NCBI GenBank assembly: GCA_900541865.1
Contig: UQLO01000002.1
Span: forward strand, 56,061-120,060
Direction: 5' to 3'
Source: an uncultured Porphyromonadaceae bacterium
GTDB lineage: Bacteria; Bacteroidota; Bacteroidia; Bacteroidales; Muribaculaceae
DNA: 64,000 nucleotides
Program-made: the position numbers and the translations under genes
Part shown: positions 50,921 through 60,025 of the stretch, piece after piece
Position numbering within the stretch: the first letter of the stretch is position 1
How the letters are laid out: each line of letters begins with the position of its first letter
Notes under the pieces: model-generated
What the model was told of the DNA's origin: nothing
Database searches by the model: none
Seen by the model: only the letters and a program-made list of their open reading frames with translations

Positions 50921-52126
50921 TTATTGAGCCACGTTGAAGATTACGATGCGGTTCCAGTTGTTGACCTCGTAGGGCTGAACGTTGGAGCCTTCGGCTGCGA
51001 TGGAGAGACGGTCGGGGTTGATGCCGTAGGTGTTGGTGAGGGTGTCGTAGACAGCCTGAGCGCGACGGCGGGAGAGGCCCATGTTGTAGTCGGAGGTGCC
51101 GGTGTCGGCGTCGGCGTAGCCAACGATGGCGACATTCTGGTCGGGGTTAGCCTTCATCCATTCGGAGATGTTGTAGACGTTGACCATTTCCTGGTCGGTG
51201 ATACGGGCGCTGTTGAGAGAGAAGCGCACGGTAGCCATCAGAGGAGCGGCTTCGACAACAGTTTCCTGAGCAACCACTTCGGGGCAGGGAAGCTGAGCTT
51301 CGGCAGCGGCGAGGGCGGCGGCGGTAGTGGCCAGAGCGCCGCGGAGGTCGTTGACCTGATTGTTGAGGTTATCGATGTAGCCCAGGTAGTCGCAGGGATT
51401 GTAGGAGCGGTACTTGCGGCCGCCGAAGGTGATGGTGAAACCACCGTTGAGGGTAACGTTTACGTCGACAGGACGACCGTAGGCAACGTTGTTGAAGTTG
51501 TCGCCGTAGAACGAAGCGCGGGCTTCGGCGAAGAAGTCAACATACTTGCACAGGCGGAAGCGGGCCTGGATACCGGCCGACACGGGCAGAGTCCACGAAT
51601 TGTGCTTCTTGTCGCCGGCGTGGTTGACGATGTTGGCGTCGTTGGGGCGATAGTGCCAGGTGTAAGTGCCGCCCAGACCTACGAAGGGAACCAGAGAGAA
51701 CACGCGCTTTTCGTTTACGCCACCCAGGGAGTTGAACATATCCCACATGAAGTCGAGGTTGGCGCCTACGTAGTTGGCTTTGTGCTCGGTGCCGTTCATC
51801 AGCCAGTGGTACGGGCCGCCGTTGAAGGCCAGACGCCATCCCAGATACGGGCTGAACCATTTACCGAAGCCTACATTGTAGTTCACGGTGAGTTTGGAAT
51901 GATGATGACCTTCGGCGTTGGTGCCGTCCAGGAAGGGGGCGTCAATGCCGGCGCCAATCTGGACGAACCAGTTGTCGTGCTTGGTAACGTAGTACTTGGT
52001 GTCGCAGGGCACTTCAGTAAGAACAGCGGTTTCTTCCACGACCACAGTTTCGTTCTGTGCACTTGCCAGAGCCGGGACCATCATTGCCGCGCAGGCAGCA
52101 GCGGTGAAGAGAACATTCTTTTTCAT
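50921..52126 (-). CDS. OmpA-family outer-membrane protein
   Basis: The 401-residue protein has a signal peptide (MKKNVLFTAAACAAMMVPALASA) and an N-terminal barrel of about 200 residues (strands such as NWFVQIGAGIDAPF and KLTVNYNVGFGKWF). A coiled-coil linker (NNQVNDLRGALATTAAALAA) follows. The C-terminal OmpA domain contains VRFSLNSARIT, NVAIVGYADADTG, MGLSRRRAQAVYDTL and NPDRLSIAAEG, which bind peptidoglycan. It is a likely abundant structural anchor of the outer membrane. Its promoter was not identified in the 200-base divergent region. Confidence 0.93.
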   Translation of the reverse strand: MKKNVLFTAAACAAMMVPALASAQNETVVVEETAVLTEVPCDTKYYVTKHDNWFVQIGAGIDAPFLDGTNAEGHHHSKLTVNYNVGFGKWFSPYLGWRLAFNGGPYHWLMNGTEHKANYVGANLDFMWDMFNSLGGVNEKRVFSLVPFVGLGGTYTWHYRPNDANIVNHAGDKKHNSWTLPVSAGIQARFRLCKYVDFFAEARASFYGDNFNNVAYGRPVDVNVTLNGGFTITFGGRKYRSYNPCDYLGYIDNLNNQVNDLRGALATTAAALAAAEAQLPCPEVVAQETVVEAAPLMATVRFSLNSARITDQEMVNVYNISEWMKANPDQNVAIVGYADADTGTSDYNMGLSRRRAQAVYDTLTNTYGINPDRLSIAAEGSNVQPYEVNNWNRIVIFNVAQ

Positions 52127-52298
52127 CTTTTTGGTTGAGTAGTTTTGTTAGACTTGTTTTTCTTAGTGATGGATGTGGTCCGGGGTGAGCCGTTGCAAAC
52201 GTGGATGCTCCGCGGCTTTCCACCGGGTTTTGATTATCTAACAAGGCACTTTTAAAATTTGTTCACAACCCGGCCGCCCGTTTGTCAGCTTTTTTGCG

Positions 52299-52306
52299 TA
52301 ACTTTG
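52299..52306 (+). promoter_or_regulatory. -7 promoter element of the M23 peptidase gene
   Basis: TAACTTTG, 29 bases before the chosen ATG at 52336. An in-frame ATG at 52282 lies upstream of it and is therefore unlikely to be used. No well-placed TTG was found. Confidence 0.5.
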
Positions 52307-52335
52307 CTGAACAAAGGCACCTTCGGCAATCGAAA

Positions 52336-53301
52336 ATGAGCTCTTTCTACCGATATAACCCCGTCACCGAGCAGTACGAGAGGGTCTACCCCTCCCGGAG
52401 CCGGCGTATTGTCATGGCCGTGCAGCGCTGGGCGATGACGGCGGTGCTGGCCGTCGCGCTTATGGGCGTGCTATATTGGTTCGTGGAGCTTCCCCGCGAA
52501 AGCAACCTCCGCGCCCAGAACGAGCGCCTCAAAGCACGCGTCGAGCTGCTCGACCGGCGCGCCGACGTGGCCATTTCGGTCATGGAGGAGCTCGCCGAGC
52601 GCGACAACAACTTCTACCGCGTGCTAATGGGCGCCGAGCCCGTCTCTACGGCCTCCCGCTATGCCGGCCTGGAGCGCCAGCGAGCCTTCGACGCCCTCGA
52701 CAGCCTTGACGACAGCCGCCTGGTGGCCGCCTTGGAGACCAAACTCGACCGCCTCGACCGCATGGTCTACTCCCAGACCCAAAGCTACGACTTCCTGGCC
52801 GACGAGTCGCGAAGCCGTCAGGACCGTCTGGCCCACATACCGGCCATTCAGCCCGTCCCCGAGCGATTTCTGCGCACCATGGCCTCGGGCTACGGCGTGC
52901 GCCGCGACCCTATATACGGCACTATGAAATTCCACGAAGGCATGGACTTCTCAGCGCCGACGGGCACACCCGTCTACGCTACCGCCGACGGCCGCGTGCG
53001 CACGGCCTCCCGCCAGGGCCTCTACGGCAACCTAATCGAAATCGACCACGGCTACAACTACGTGACGCGCTATGCCCACCTGAGCGCCTTCGAGGTGCGC
53101 CCGGGCCAGACGGTGCGCCGCGGCGACCTCATAGGACGCGTCGGAAGCACCGGAAAGAGCACCGGACCTCACCTCCACTACGAAGTGCGCCTGCGAGGTG
53201 CCGCTCAGAACCCCGTGAACTATTATTACTACGACCTCACACCCGAACAGTACGACGAAATCATCAACCTTGCCGAAAATGCCGGCCACGTGATGGACTA
53301 A
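52336..53301 (+). CDS. M23-family murein endopeptidase, membrane-anchored
   Basis: The 321-residue protein has a membrane helix at about 33-50 and a coiled coil at about 55-95. A C-terminal LytM/M23 domain (about 185-300) carries the zinc ligands H200 and D204 in FHEGMDFSAP, with H279 and H281 in PHLHYE. It cleaves peptide cross-links of murein, or activates amidases if degenerate; all four ligands are intact. The downstream MerR gene is 10 bases away, a pairing I recall as conserved in Bacteroidales. Confidence 0.93.
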   Translation: MSSFYRYNPVTEQYERVYPSRSRRIVMAVQRWAMTAVLAVALMGVLYWFVELPRESNLRAQNERLKARVELLDRRADVAISVMEELAERDNNFYRVLMGAEPVSTASRYAGLERQRAFDALDSLDDSRLVAALETKLDRLDRMVYSQTQSYDFLADESRSRQDRLAHIPAIQPVPERFLRTMASGYGVRRDPIYGTMKFHEGMDFSAPTGTPVYATADGRVRTASRQGLYGNLIEIDHGYNYVTRYAHLSAFEVRPGQTVRRGDLIGRVGSTGKSTGPHLHYEVRLRGAAQNPVNYYYYDLTPEQYDEIINLAENAGHVMD

Positions 53302-53311
53302 TCTATAAGAT

Positions 53312-53707
53312 ATGGAAGAACTCCCGGGCGAACTGACAAAAAAATACTATCGCATAGCCGATGTGGCCCAGATGCTGGACCTCCCTCTGTCCACAATACG
53401 CTACTGGGAGTCGGAATTCCCCGCATTGCGCCCCAAGCGCAACGCTGCGCGCACCCGCTACTACACTCCCAACGACGTCGAGCTGCTCCAGCTAATCAAG
53501 TTTCTGCTCAAGGAGCGTGGTCTCAAAATAGAAGCTGCGCGAAACTACATCCGAAAGAACCGCGCCGACCTCGACCGACGCCACCGCGTTATAACGCGCC
53601 TGCGCGCCGTGCGCGCTCAGCTGCTGACAATGCTCGACTCTCTCGACGAAAAAATCAAAACCCAGGCCCGCGCTCAGAGGACTTCGAACTCCACTTCCAG
53701 GGGATAG
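53312..53707 (+). CDS. MerR-family transcriptional regulator
   Basis: The 131-residue protein carries a MerR-type HTH: YYRIADVAQMLDLPLSTIRY at about 12-31, then WESEFPALRPKRNAARTRYY (the wing). The helical region ELLQLIKFLLKERGLKIEAA leads into a coiled coil for dimerisation. It has no effector-binding C-terminal domain or cysteine cluster, so the inducing signal is unclear. It is co-transcribed with the M23 peptidase. Its last 34 bases overlap the end of the convergent EEP gene. Confidence 0.92.
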   Translation: MEELPGELTKKYYRIADVAQMLDLPLSTIRYWESEFPALRPKRNAARTRYYTPNDVELLQLIKFLLKERGLKIEAARNYIRKNRADLDRRHRVITRLRAVRAQLLTMLDSLDEKIKTQARAQRTSNSTSRG

Positions 53708-54849
53708 TGGTCGGAAGCCCGCGTACTGCCCTTGACGAAATTGAGCGGCTTGAAGTCGCCTCGGTAGAGCACGTGGTCTATGCAGAAATAGAAGCGGTTG
53801 GCATTAAAGGTTATCATCGGCCCGAAACCGAGCTGAGGATAGACGCTCTTGAAGCCCGCTCCGGCAAACGACCGGATGGCGTAGCAGCCCGGCACGTCGT
53901 TGAAGTCGCCGCACACTATCACGTTCGGCCCTCCGTAGTGGCGAATCAGACCAAGCAGAATCTGCGTCTGGCGAGCGCGCACCACGTTTGCCGCCGACAC
54001 CTTGGAGAGCAGTTGGCCCCGCACGTCCTTGAAATCCTCGGTGTGGAGCTCGGTAAGGTCGATATAGAGGTCCTTGTCGCTGGCATTGAGGCCCAGCGAC
54101 TGAAGATGGACGTTGAAGAGCGACATCAGGCGTCCGCCCGGAAGGGTGACGTGGTACATGCCGACGTCGCCGTTGCCGAACGAGGCGCGGTCTATGCTGG
54201 TGTGGATGGGCCGGATGGGAAATTTCGACAGCGTGGCCTGGGCGCGGCCGCTGATGATAATGTAAGGATAGCGGGCCTGGAGGCTGTCGTACTGCGCGGC
54301 GGTGATGCGCAGGCTGTCGCTGACGCCGAGGTGCTCGCTTTCGGAGAGGCACACTATGTCGGCGTCGCGCTCGAGGATGTAGCTCACCATGGCGTTGTAC
54401 GACCGGTCGTAGCTGCCGTAGGGCCGCTGGTCGACGAGGTTGGCCACATTGTAGGCCAGCACGGTGAAGGTGGTGTCGCCCGGAGCGGGCTGCTTGTGCC
54501 CGAAGTTGATGTTGAGCGGAAAGTAGGTGAATACCGGCCCTGCGCAAAGCACAACCCCCGCGCCGAGTATAATCAGGCAGCGCCGGAACCAAAAGATATG
54601 AAGCACCACTAACGCCGCCACCAGCGCCAGCACGAAGGGGAAGGTCAGCCCGATGAGGCCCCACACCCCGCCGTACTTCAGCGGCGAGATATTGCCGGCA
54701 TAGCCGCTCAGCAGAAGTGCAAGCACAGCAAGCACGTCCAGCGCAACCATCAAGGCGCGGCCCAAGCGGGCCCAGCCGCTGCGGCGCCCTGAAGCGGCCT
54801 TGGCGCGTGCCTTGGCCGCAGTGGTGACCTTTGCTGCCTTTGCCGACAT
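53674..54849 (-). CDS. Endonuclease/exonuclease/phosphatase (EEP) family membrane protein
   Basis: The 391-residue protein has an Ala/Arg-rich N-terminus and two or three membrane helices (about 30-105). The EEP catalytic domain includes LAYNVANLVDQ (metal-binding Asn), ADIVCLSESEH (Glu), VCGDFNDVPGC near 315 and SDHYPLEVEF at the end. Family members hydrolyse phosphodiesters or phosphate monoesters of nucleic acids, inositol phosphates or lipids; the substrate is unknown. The start at 54849 overlaps the rhomboid stop by one base. Confidence 0.87.
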   Translation of the reverse strand: MSAKAAKVTTAAKARAKAASGRRSGWARLGRALMVALDVLAVLALLLSGYAGNISPLKYGGVWGLIGLTFPFVLALVAALVVLHIFWFRRCLIILGAGVVLCAGPVFTYFPLNINFGHKQPAPGDTTFTVLAYNVANLVDQRPYGSYDRSYNAMVSYILERDADIVCLSESEHLGVSDSLRITAAQYDSLQARYPYIIISGRAQATLSKFPIRPIHTSIDRASFGNGDVGMYHVTLPGGRLMSLFNVHLQSLGLNASDKDLYIDLTELHTEDFKDVRGQLLSKVSAANVVRARQTQILLGLIRHYGGPNVIVCGDFNDVPGCYAIRSFAGAGFKSVYPQLGFGPMITFNANRFYFCIDHVLYRGDFKPLNFVKGSTRASDHYPLEVEFEVL

Positions 54850-55604
54850 CAGAAGAACCAATGGTTGGTGAAAACTCCCTTGCGCTTCCAGTACAGCAGA
54901 AGCAGCAGCCCGAATATCATGCCGCCCAGATGCGCGAAGTGGGCAACCCCGTCGGCGCTGCCACCCACGCCATATGCCAGCTCAAGAACGAAGTAGCCCA
55001 CAATGAGCCACTTGGCCTTGATCGGTATGGGAATGAAGAAGATATAGACCGGCACGTTGGGATAGAGGAAGCCGAAGGCAAGCAGCACGCCGTAGATGGC
55101 GCCCGAAGCGCCAACCAGCGGAGTATTGACGAAGGAGTTGAGCGCACCCAAGGTGGGGTCGGAGAAGTTGTAGCCCTGCTGAAGGTATCGGGCACCCTCG
55201 CTGATGACTTCCGGAACTATATCAGGGGGCAGTGTCCCGGCGAGGTTGTGGATGTAGATGGCGAAGACGCCCATCTGCACCAGCGCCGCGCATATGCCGC
55301 AGGTGAGATAGTAGAACAGGAAGCGGGCCGAACCCATAGTGTACTCTATGGTGCGACCGAAGATGAAAAGGGCGAACATGTTGAAAAACAGATGCCCGAA
55401 GCCTCCGTGGAGGAACATGTAGGTGAACAGCTGCCACGGCTTGAACAGCGGCGAGGTGAAGTAGTAGAGTGCCAGATTCTTGGTCAGCACTCTGTCGGCC
55501 GCTGGTACCAAAGCCATAAAGGCCCATATCAGTATGTTGAGCACCAGCAGGTTGAGAACCACCGGAGGTATGTTGCGGAAGATGGATGGTTGTCCGTAGC
55601 TCAT
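54849..55604 (-). CDS. Rhomboid-family intramembrane serine protease
   Basis: The 251-residue protein has six or seven membrane helices with HGGFGHLFFNM in the second, the catalytic serine S167 in GASGAIYG and the catalytic histidine H225 in HFAHLGG. Both catalytic residues are intact, so it should cut membrane protein substrates within the lipid bilayer. A roughly 40-residue loop between helices (about 120-160) is longer than in GlpG. It is part of the run of minus-strand genes following the Ddl gene. Confidence 0.93.
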   Translation of the reverse strand: MSYGQPSIFRNIPPVVLNLLVLNILIWAFMALVPAADRVLTKNLALYYFTSPLFKPWQLFTYMFLHGGFGHLFFNMFALFIFGRTIEYTMGSARFLFYYLTCGICAALVQMGVFAIYIHNLAGTLPPDIVPEVISEGARYLQQGYNFSDPTLGALNSFVNTPLVGASGAIYGVLLAFGFLYPNVPVYIFFIPIPIKAKWLIVGYFVLELAYGVGGSADGVAHFAHLGGMIFGLLLLLYWKRKGVFTNHWFF

Positions 55605-55668
55605 ATGCCAAAGCCCCCTTTGCGGGGGGATGTGTTATGTTTTCGTTTTTGTTTGCGCGGGCATTGCC

Positions 55669-56862
55669 TCACTTGGTGCCCTTGGCACCCTTGGCGCCCT
55701 TGACGCCCCCGCCCATGGCGAAGATATTGGCGTCGTAGCTCACCGTTTTGCCGCTCTGGTCGCGCTTGCGCTTGAGGGCCAGCTTGACCAGAGTGTCCAT
55801 GAGTTCGGGGAACTTGAGGCCCGCCGCCTCCCAGAGATAGAACGAAAGGCTGCCCGGAATGGTGTTGATTTCGTTGACGTAGACCTTGCCGGAATCATTG
55901 TCGATCATAAGGTCGACGCGGCTGACCCCGTGGCAGCTGAGCACGCGGAACGTCTCGCCGGCCAGATTGCGTATCTTCTCGGTGAGGTCGGCCGGAAGGT
56001 CGGCGGGTATGCGCTTGGCCGAGGCATGCATGCCGCGGTTGTCCTTGCTGCCGCCCATGTACTTGTCAGAGTACGAGAGAATCTCGCCGCTCTTGATGGG
56101 CTCTTCGAGCACCGAGGTGCGGAACTCGTCGCAGTCGCCCAGCACCGAGCAGTTTATTTCCTTCATGTTCTCGACAAGATCTTCGACTATGATTCGGGCG
56201 GAATAGCGCTCGGCGTCGGCAACGCGCTCGATGAGTTGCTCGCGGTTGTCGGCGCGGCCTATGCCTACGCTGGAACCCAGGTTGGCCGGCTTGACGATGA
56301 CGGGATAGCCCAGACGGCTTTCGATTTTGGCGATGAGTTCGTCGCGGTTGGAGAACCACCGGCGGTCGGTGAACCACACATAGTCGACCACGGGAATGCC
56401 GTCGGCAGCAAGAATCATCTTCATTGTGATTTTGTCCATGCCGTTGGCCGACGCCAGCGTGGAGCAGCCGGCGTAGGGAATACCGATGGTTTCGAGCACG
56501 CCTTCGAAAATGCCGTCCTCGCCGTTGCTGCCGTGCAGAACAGGTATAGCGGCGTCGAGAGCGGCCACCGGACCCTTCTTGGCGAAGAGGCCGCCGGCCT
56601 TGGCAGGATAGAGATTGTAGTCGCCGTAGACGGGGCGCATGTAGACCTCGGTGCATTTCTCCAGCAAAGAAGGCAGATTGCGGTAGTTGGCGACTTCGGT
56701 GAGGGCTTCGCCGGTATACCAGTGGCCCTGCTTGGTGATGTAGACGGGCACCACCTCGTACTTGGCGCGGTCGATTGCCGCCATGGCCTGGCAGGCGGAT
56801 ATTACGGAGATTTCGTGTTCGGTGGAGCGGCCGCCGAAGAATACGGCTATTGTGGTTTTCAT
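55669..56862 (-). CDS. D-alanine--D-alanine ligase
   Basis: The 397-residue ATP-grasp enzyme joins two D-alanines for peptidoglycan precursors. Landmarks are VFFGGRSTEHEISVIS (8-23), PVLHGSNGEDG, VIVKPANLGSSVGIGR near 207-222 (P-loop), and the metal-binding VNEINTIPGSLSFYLW near the end. It differs from typical Ddl in having a Gly/Lys-rich tail (GGGVKGAKGAKGTK). Its start overlaps the end of a membrane-linked Mur ligase gene by 4 bases, so it may be a second, specialised Ddl set rather than the housekeeping enzyme. Confidence 0.92.
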   Translation of the reverse strand: MKTTIAVFFGGRSTEHEISVISACQAMAAIDRAKYEVVPVYITKQGHWYTGEALTEVANYRNLPSLLEKCTEVYMRPVYGDYNLYPAKAGGLFAKKGPVAALDAAIPVLHGSNGEDGIFEGVLETIGIPYAGCSTLASANGMDKITMKMILAADGIPVVDYVWFTDRRWFSNRDELIAKIESRLGYPVIVKPANLGSSVGIGRADNREQLIERVADAERYSARIIVEDLVENMKEINCSVLGDCDEFRTSVLEEPIKSGEILSYSDKYMGGSKDNRGMHASAKRIPADLPADLTEKIRNLAGETFRVLSCHGVSRVDLMIDNDSGKVYVNEINTIPGSLSFYLWEAAGLKFPELMDTLVKLALKRKRDQSGKTVSYDANIFAMGGGVKGAKGAKGTK

Positions 56863-58466
56863 TTGAATGTGTCGGGTAAATCGTTTTCGTAAAGTACAAT
56901 GTCGCCCGGAGCGCTCAGCGTGGTCAGTATCTGCTGGGCGTGGGCGAAAGAGTCGGCTGTGTGGACGGCCAAGTCGGGCATTCCGCCCTCCTTAAGACCG
57001 GAAGTGATGGCATCGCGGTTGTAGTGGCCCACGACGATGACAATGTCGGCATTTGCGGCGGCAAGGCGTCCGAAGGTGGCGTTGAGCTCTTCCTGACGGT
57101 CGCCGAGCTCTATCATGCCGGGCGTGATGAGGATGCGCTTGCCGCCGGTCATGGCGCCGAGCACTTCGAGCGCCATGGCTGAGCCCACGGGGTTGCTGTT
57201 GAAGGCATCGTCGATGATTGTGAGGCCGCCGGGCACGCGCTTGATGCTCAGTCGGTGCTCGACCTGCTCAAGGCGCTCCACGGCGTAGGCTATACGGTCG
57301 TCGGGCACTCCTAAGGCACGCGCCATCACAACGGCGGCCAAAACGTTGGAGACGTTGCATTCGCCCACAAGAGGCATGCGCAGCTCCAGCGACCAGTCGG
57401 AGCGTCGGTCGCGGGCCGTGAAGGTGGTGCCGGTGGTGGCGTAGCGGATGTCGGTTGCAATGTAGTCGGTCTGCTCGGTGGGGCGCTTGACGGCGTAGCG
57501 CAGACACGGCACGTTGTGGACCGGACGGTTGGCTATCTCCTCGAAGTCGTCGTTGACAACGGCCACACCGTCGGCGGGGAGCGCGTCGGCAAGCTCGAAC
57601 TTGGTGGCCTGCACGTTTTTGATGGTTTTGAACGACTCAAGGTGCTGCGGCCCTACGGCGGTGATGATGCCGCAGCGGGGATGCACGATGTCGCATATCT
57701 CCTTGATGTCGCCGATATTCTTGGCGCCCATCTCGACGATGAACACCTCGTGGTAGGGCTTGAGCAGCTCGCGCACCGTGCGCACAACGCCCAAGGGCGT
57801 GTTGTAGCTTCCGGGAGTCATCAGCGTTTCGTACTTCTCCGAGAGGATGCGGTGCAGATAGTGCTTTGTGGTCGTCTTGCCATAGCTGCCGGTGATGCCG
57901 ATGATTTTCAGAGAAGGCATAGAGGCCAGTATCTGCTCGGCCTGGCGGGTATACTTGCGGTTGATATTCTGCTCAACCGGATGCAGAAGTGCGTTGGCAA
58001 CCAGTATTACAACGTGCGACAGGCAGTAAAGGCCCAGCATGGTCAACGCTCCCGCCCGAAGGGCGATTGCCCAGGGCGAGCGCCAGATGAGCATGGCGCC
58101 TCCTGTGATAAGAGCCGCAAGTATAAGCGCCGTAGCGTAGATGCGGGCGGCGCGGGGTGTCATCACCAAAGGCTTTTTATACTTTGCCCGCACAAGCACA
58201 ATGGCATGGAAAGTGCAGAATATGCCCGCAAGAACCATTCCGGGTGTGTAGGGGCACCACGGACTCAGGCAAATGCCCAGCACGATTATGCCGGCCAGAC
58301 GCCAACCCGAGGTGCTGTCGCCACTTTGGCCGAGCCAGTGCATGTAGCGGTCGCGACGATAGGTGTTTTGCTGCAGCATCATCAGGTCGCGGCGTAGCTC
58401 CGCCCCGGTGTTCCAGACCGCCGTAATGAGCACTACGGCGTATATTATAAGCGTGATATCAAACAT
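56859..58466 (-). CDS. Membrane-anchored MurF-like ligase
   Basis: The 535-residue protein is a fusion. About four membrane helices (residues 2-18, 58-90, 110-128, 137-162) are followed by a Mur-ligase domain. The ATP loop is GITGSYGKTTT at 190-200; IVEMGAKNIGDIKEIC and DAFNSNPVGS near 430 follow. MurF enzymes add D-Ala-D-Ala to UDP-MurNAc-tripeptide and are soluble, so the anchored form is distinctive. The next gene encodes D-Ala-D-Ala ligase and the preceding one an alpha/beta hydrolase, together a conserved trio. Probably acts on a lipid-linked or D-Ala-containing substrate, but this is inferred. Confidence 0.82.
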   Translation of the reverse strand: MFDITLIIYAVVLITAVWNTGAELRRDLMMLQQNTYRRDRYMHWLGQSGDSTSGWRLAGIIVLGICLSPWCPYTPGMVLAGIFCTFHAIVLVRAKYKKPLVMTPRAARIYATALILAALITGGAMLIWRSPWAIALRAGALTMLGLYCLSHVVILVANALLHPVEQNINRKYTRQAEQILASMPSLKIIGITGSYGKTTTKHYLHRILSEKYETLMTPGSYNTPLGVVRTVRELLKPYHEVFIVEMGAKNIGDIKEICDIVHPRCGIITAVGPQHLESFKTIKNVQATKFELADALPADGVAVVNDDFEEIANRPVHNVPCLRYAVKRPTEQTDYIATDIRYATTGTTFTARDRRSDWSLELRMPLVGECNVSNVLAAVVMARALGVPDDRIAYAVERLEQVEHRLSIKRVPGGLTIIDDAFNSNPVGSAMALEVLGAMTGGKRILITPGMIELGDRQEELNATFGRLAAANADIVIVVGHYNRDAITSGLKEGGMPDLAVHTADSFAHAQQILTTLSAPGDIVLYENDLPDTFK

Positions 58467-59229
58467 TCAGAAAACTTTGTATTACGGCTGCCGTTTGCCC
58501 GGGCCGTTCCAAAAATGAATAATGTCCGGCCTCGGGATATACAACCAGTCCCGCGTCCGGAATGAGTTTCTCAAGTTTTTTTGCGTCGGCAAGAGGCGTT
58601 GCCGTGTCCTTGGCGCCCCAGATAAGCAACGTCGGTGCCTTTATGGCGGGGGCAAGGGCGCTGAGGTCTTCGTTGACCACACGGCTCATAATTGCCCGCA
58701 TGCGCGGCGACGCCGAGGCATAGTCGCTGGAGCCGCTGCGGCCCCGCATCTTTTCTATGAGACGACCGCCACGCTCACGACCCAGAAAAATCGGGGCTAA
58801 GCGCTTGGCAAGCTTGAAGGAATACACCTTAAAATAATACTTGAGTGTACGGCGCGGCTTGATGCCGGCGGCATCCACAAGTATCACCTTGGCCGGGTCG
58901 ATTTGGCCACCGAGTATAATGGCCAGACGGCCTCCGAACGAATGGCCCATCAGCACGGGGCGCTCCAATCCCAGCTTTTCGCAGAACCGCCTAACGCACC
59001 GAGCATAGTCGTAGACGCTCCACACCTGCGTCGGCTCCGGAGAGTCGCCGAAGCCCGGAAGATCCAGATTGTACACCGTGGTGCCGGCCGTCGTCGCGGC
59101 CCCGGCCAAAAGGTCGACCGTACTGGCGCGACAACCCCAGCCGTGCATAACAACGACAGCCTGCCGGCCGCTGCCCCTCTTCTGATAGGCAACCTGCTGG
59201 CCGTCTACGTCTAAATGATGAACTTCCAT
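58459..59229 (-). CDS. Alpha/beta hydrolase
   Basis: The start at 59229 is preferred because an ATG 19 codons earlier lies close to the promoter. The 256-residue protein has the oxyanion segment VVVMHGWGC (25-33), nucleophile S97 in MGHSFGG, an acid in LIWGAKDTATP near 201 and a histidine in EAGHYSF near 236. Substrate unknown; esterase or peptidase-like. It heads the trio with the anchored Mur ligase and Ddl and overlaps the ligase gene by 8 bases. Confidence 0.85.
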   Translation of the reverse strand: MEVHHLDVDGQQVAYQKRGSGRQAVVVMHGWGCRASTVDLLAGAATTAGTTVYNLDLPGFGDSPEPTQVWSVYDYARCVRRFCEKLGLERPVLMGHSFGGRLAIILGGQIDPAKVILVDAAGIKPRRTLKYYFKVYSFKLAKRLAPIFLGRERGGRLIEKMRGRSGSSDYASASPRMRAIMSRVVNEDLSALAPAIKAPTLLIWGAKDTATPLADAKKLEKLIPDAGLVVYPEAGHYSFLERPGQTAAVIQSFLNV

Positions 59230-59283
59230 TTCGTTTTTACCAAGTGCGACAGATGCAATAGCAGCGTCACTTCTTATAAACTG

Positions 59284-59312
59284 CAAAGATAACGAAACGG
59301 CTCGTCAATCAA
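59284..59312 (-). promoter_or_regulatory. Promoter of the hydrolase / Mur ligase / Ddl run
   Basis: On the minus strand: TTG (59310-59312), 18 nt, TATCTTTG (59284-59291). The spacer is one short of the norm. Confidence 0.55.
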
Positions 59313-59339
59313 GCAAAATTAACACAAATTAAAACTCCG

Positions 59340-59950
59340 CACCCACAATCCAAAGAATCCGAAGAGGCAATCCAAGGAGGGCGCCCCAAGGAGGGTGCCC
59401 CAAGGAGCCAATCCAAGGAGGGCGAGCTTCCAGCTCGCAAGCCGCGGAAGTGCCGACAAGCGTATAGCCCGACAGCTTCAGCCGTCGCCCGGCACGAATG
59501 AAATACCCCGCGAAAGGGCGGCCTCAACGTTATGGGGCGGCGATTTGAAATCGCCGCAGACCCGCCGATACTAAACTTCTGCGAGCAGATATGGAATGAG
59601 GGCTTCAGCCCTCACCGACCCACCGGGGCGCCGATGCTAAATTTCTGCGAGCAGATATGTAGTGAGGCTTCAGCCCTCACCGACCCGCCGACCCGCTCAA
59701 GGAGGGCGAGCCAAGGAGGGCGAGTTTCCAGCTCACAAGCCGCGGAAGTGCCGACAAGCGTATAGCCCGACAGCTTCTGCCGCCGCCCGGCCCGAATGGA
59801 ATGCCCCGCGCGAAAGGGCGGCGTCAACGTTATGGGGCGGGGATTTGAAATCCCCGCTGACCCGCCGATGCTAACTTTTTGCGGAAAAGGAGAATGGCTT
59901 TTGCCGACCGGCGGGGATTGCAAATCCCCGCCCCATAACGTTGCCGCCCT
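59340..59950. repeat. Intergenic modular repeat region, locus 3 (two about-165-bp direct copies)
   Basis: There is no gene in this stretch. Two near-identical blocks at about 59421-59585 and 59720-59885 share GGCGAG..TTCCAGCTC.CAAGCCGCGG, a GCGTATAGCCCGACAGCTTC phrase, CGTTATGGGGCGG and an inner GATTTGAAATC palindrome. Between them, TCTGCGAGCAGATATG and GGCTTCAGCCCTCACCGACCC each occur twice (59580-59700). A third palindrome (59915-59937) closes the region in inverted orientation with CCCCATAACGT. It shares modules with loci 1 and 2. Confidence 0.78.
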
Positions 59951-60025
59951 TTATTGGCGTTATAACCGGCGAATTACATAGATATCAGTTTGCCGTCCTT
60001 GTCGGTCGCGACGGGGGAGACGACA

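Noticed and set aside
59532..59981. Several short frames in the locus 3 repeats
   Set aside because: Their sequence follows the repeat modules in different frames, so they are not genes.
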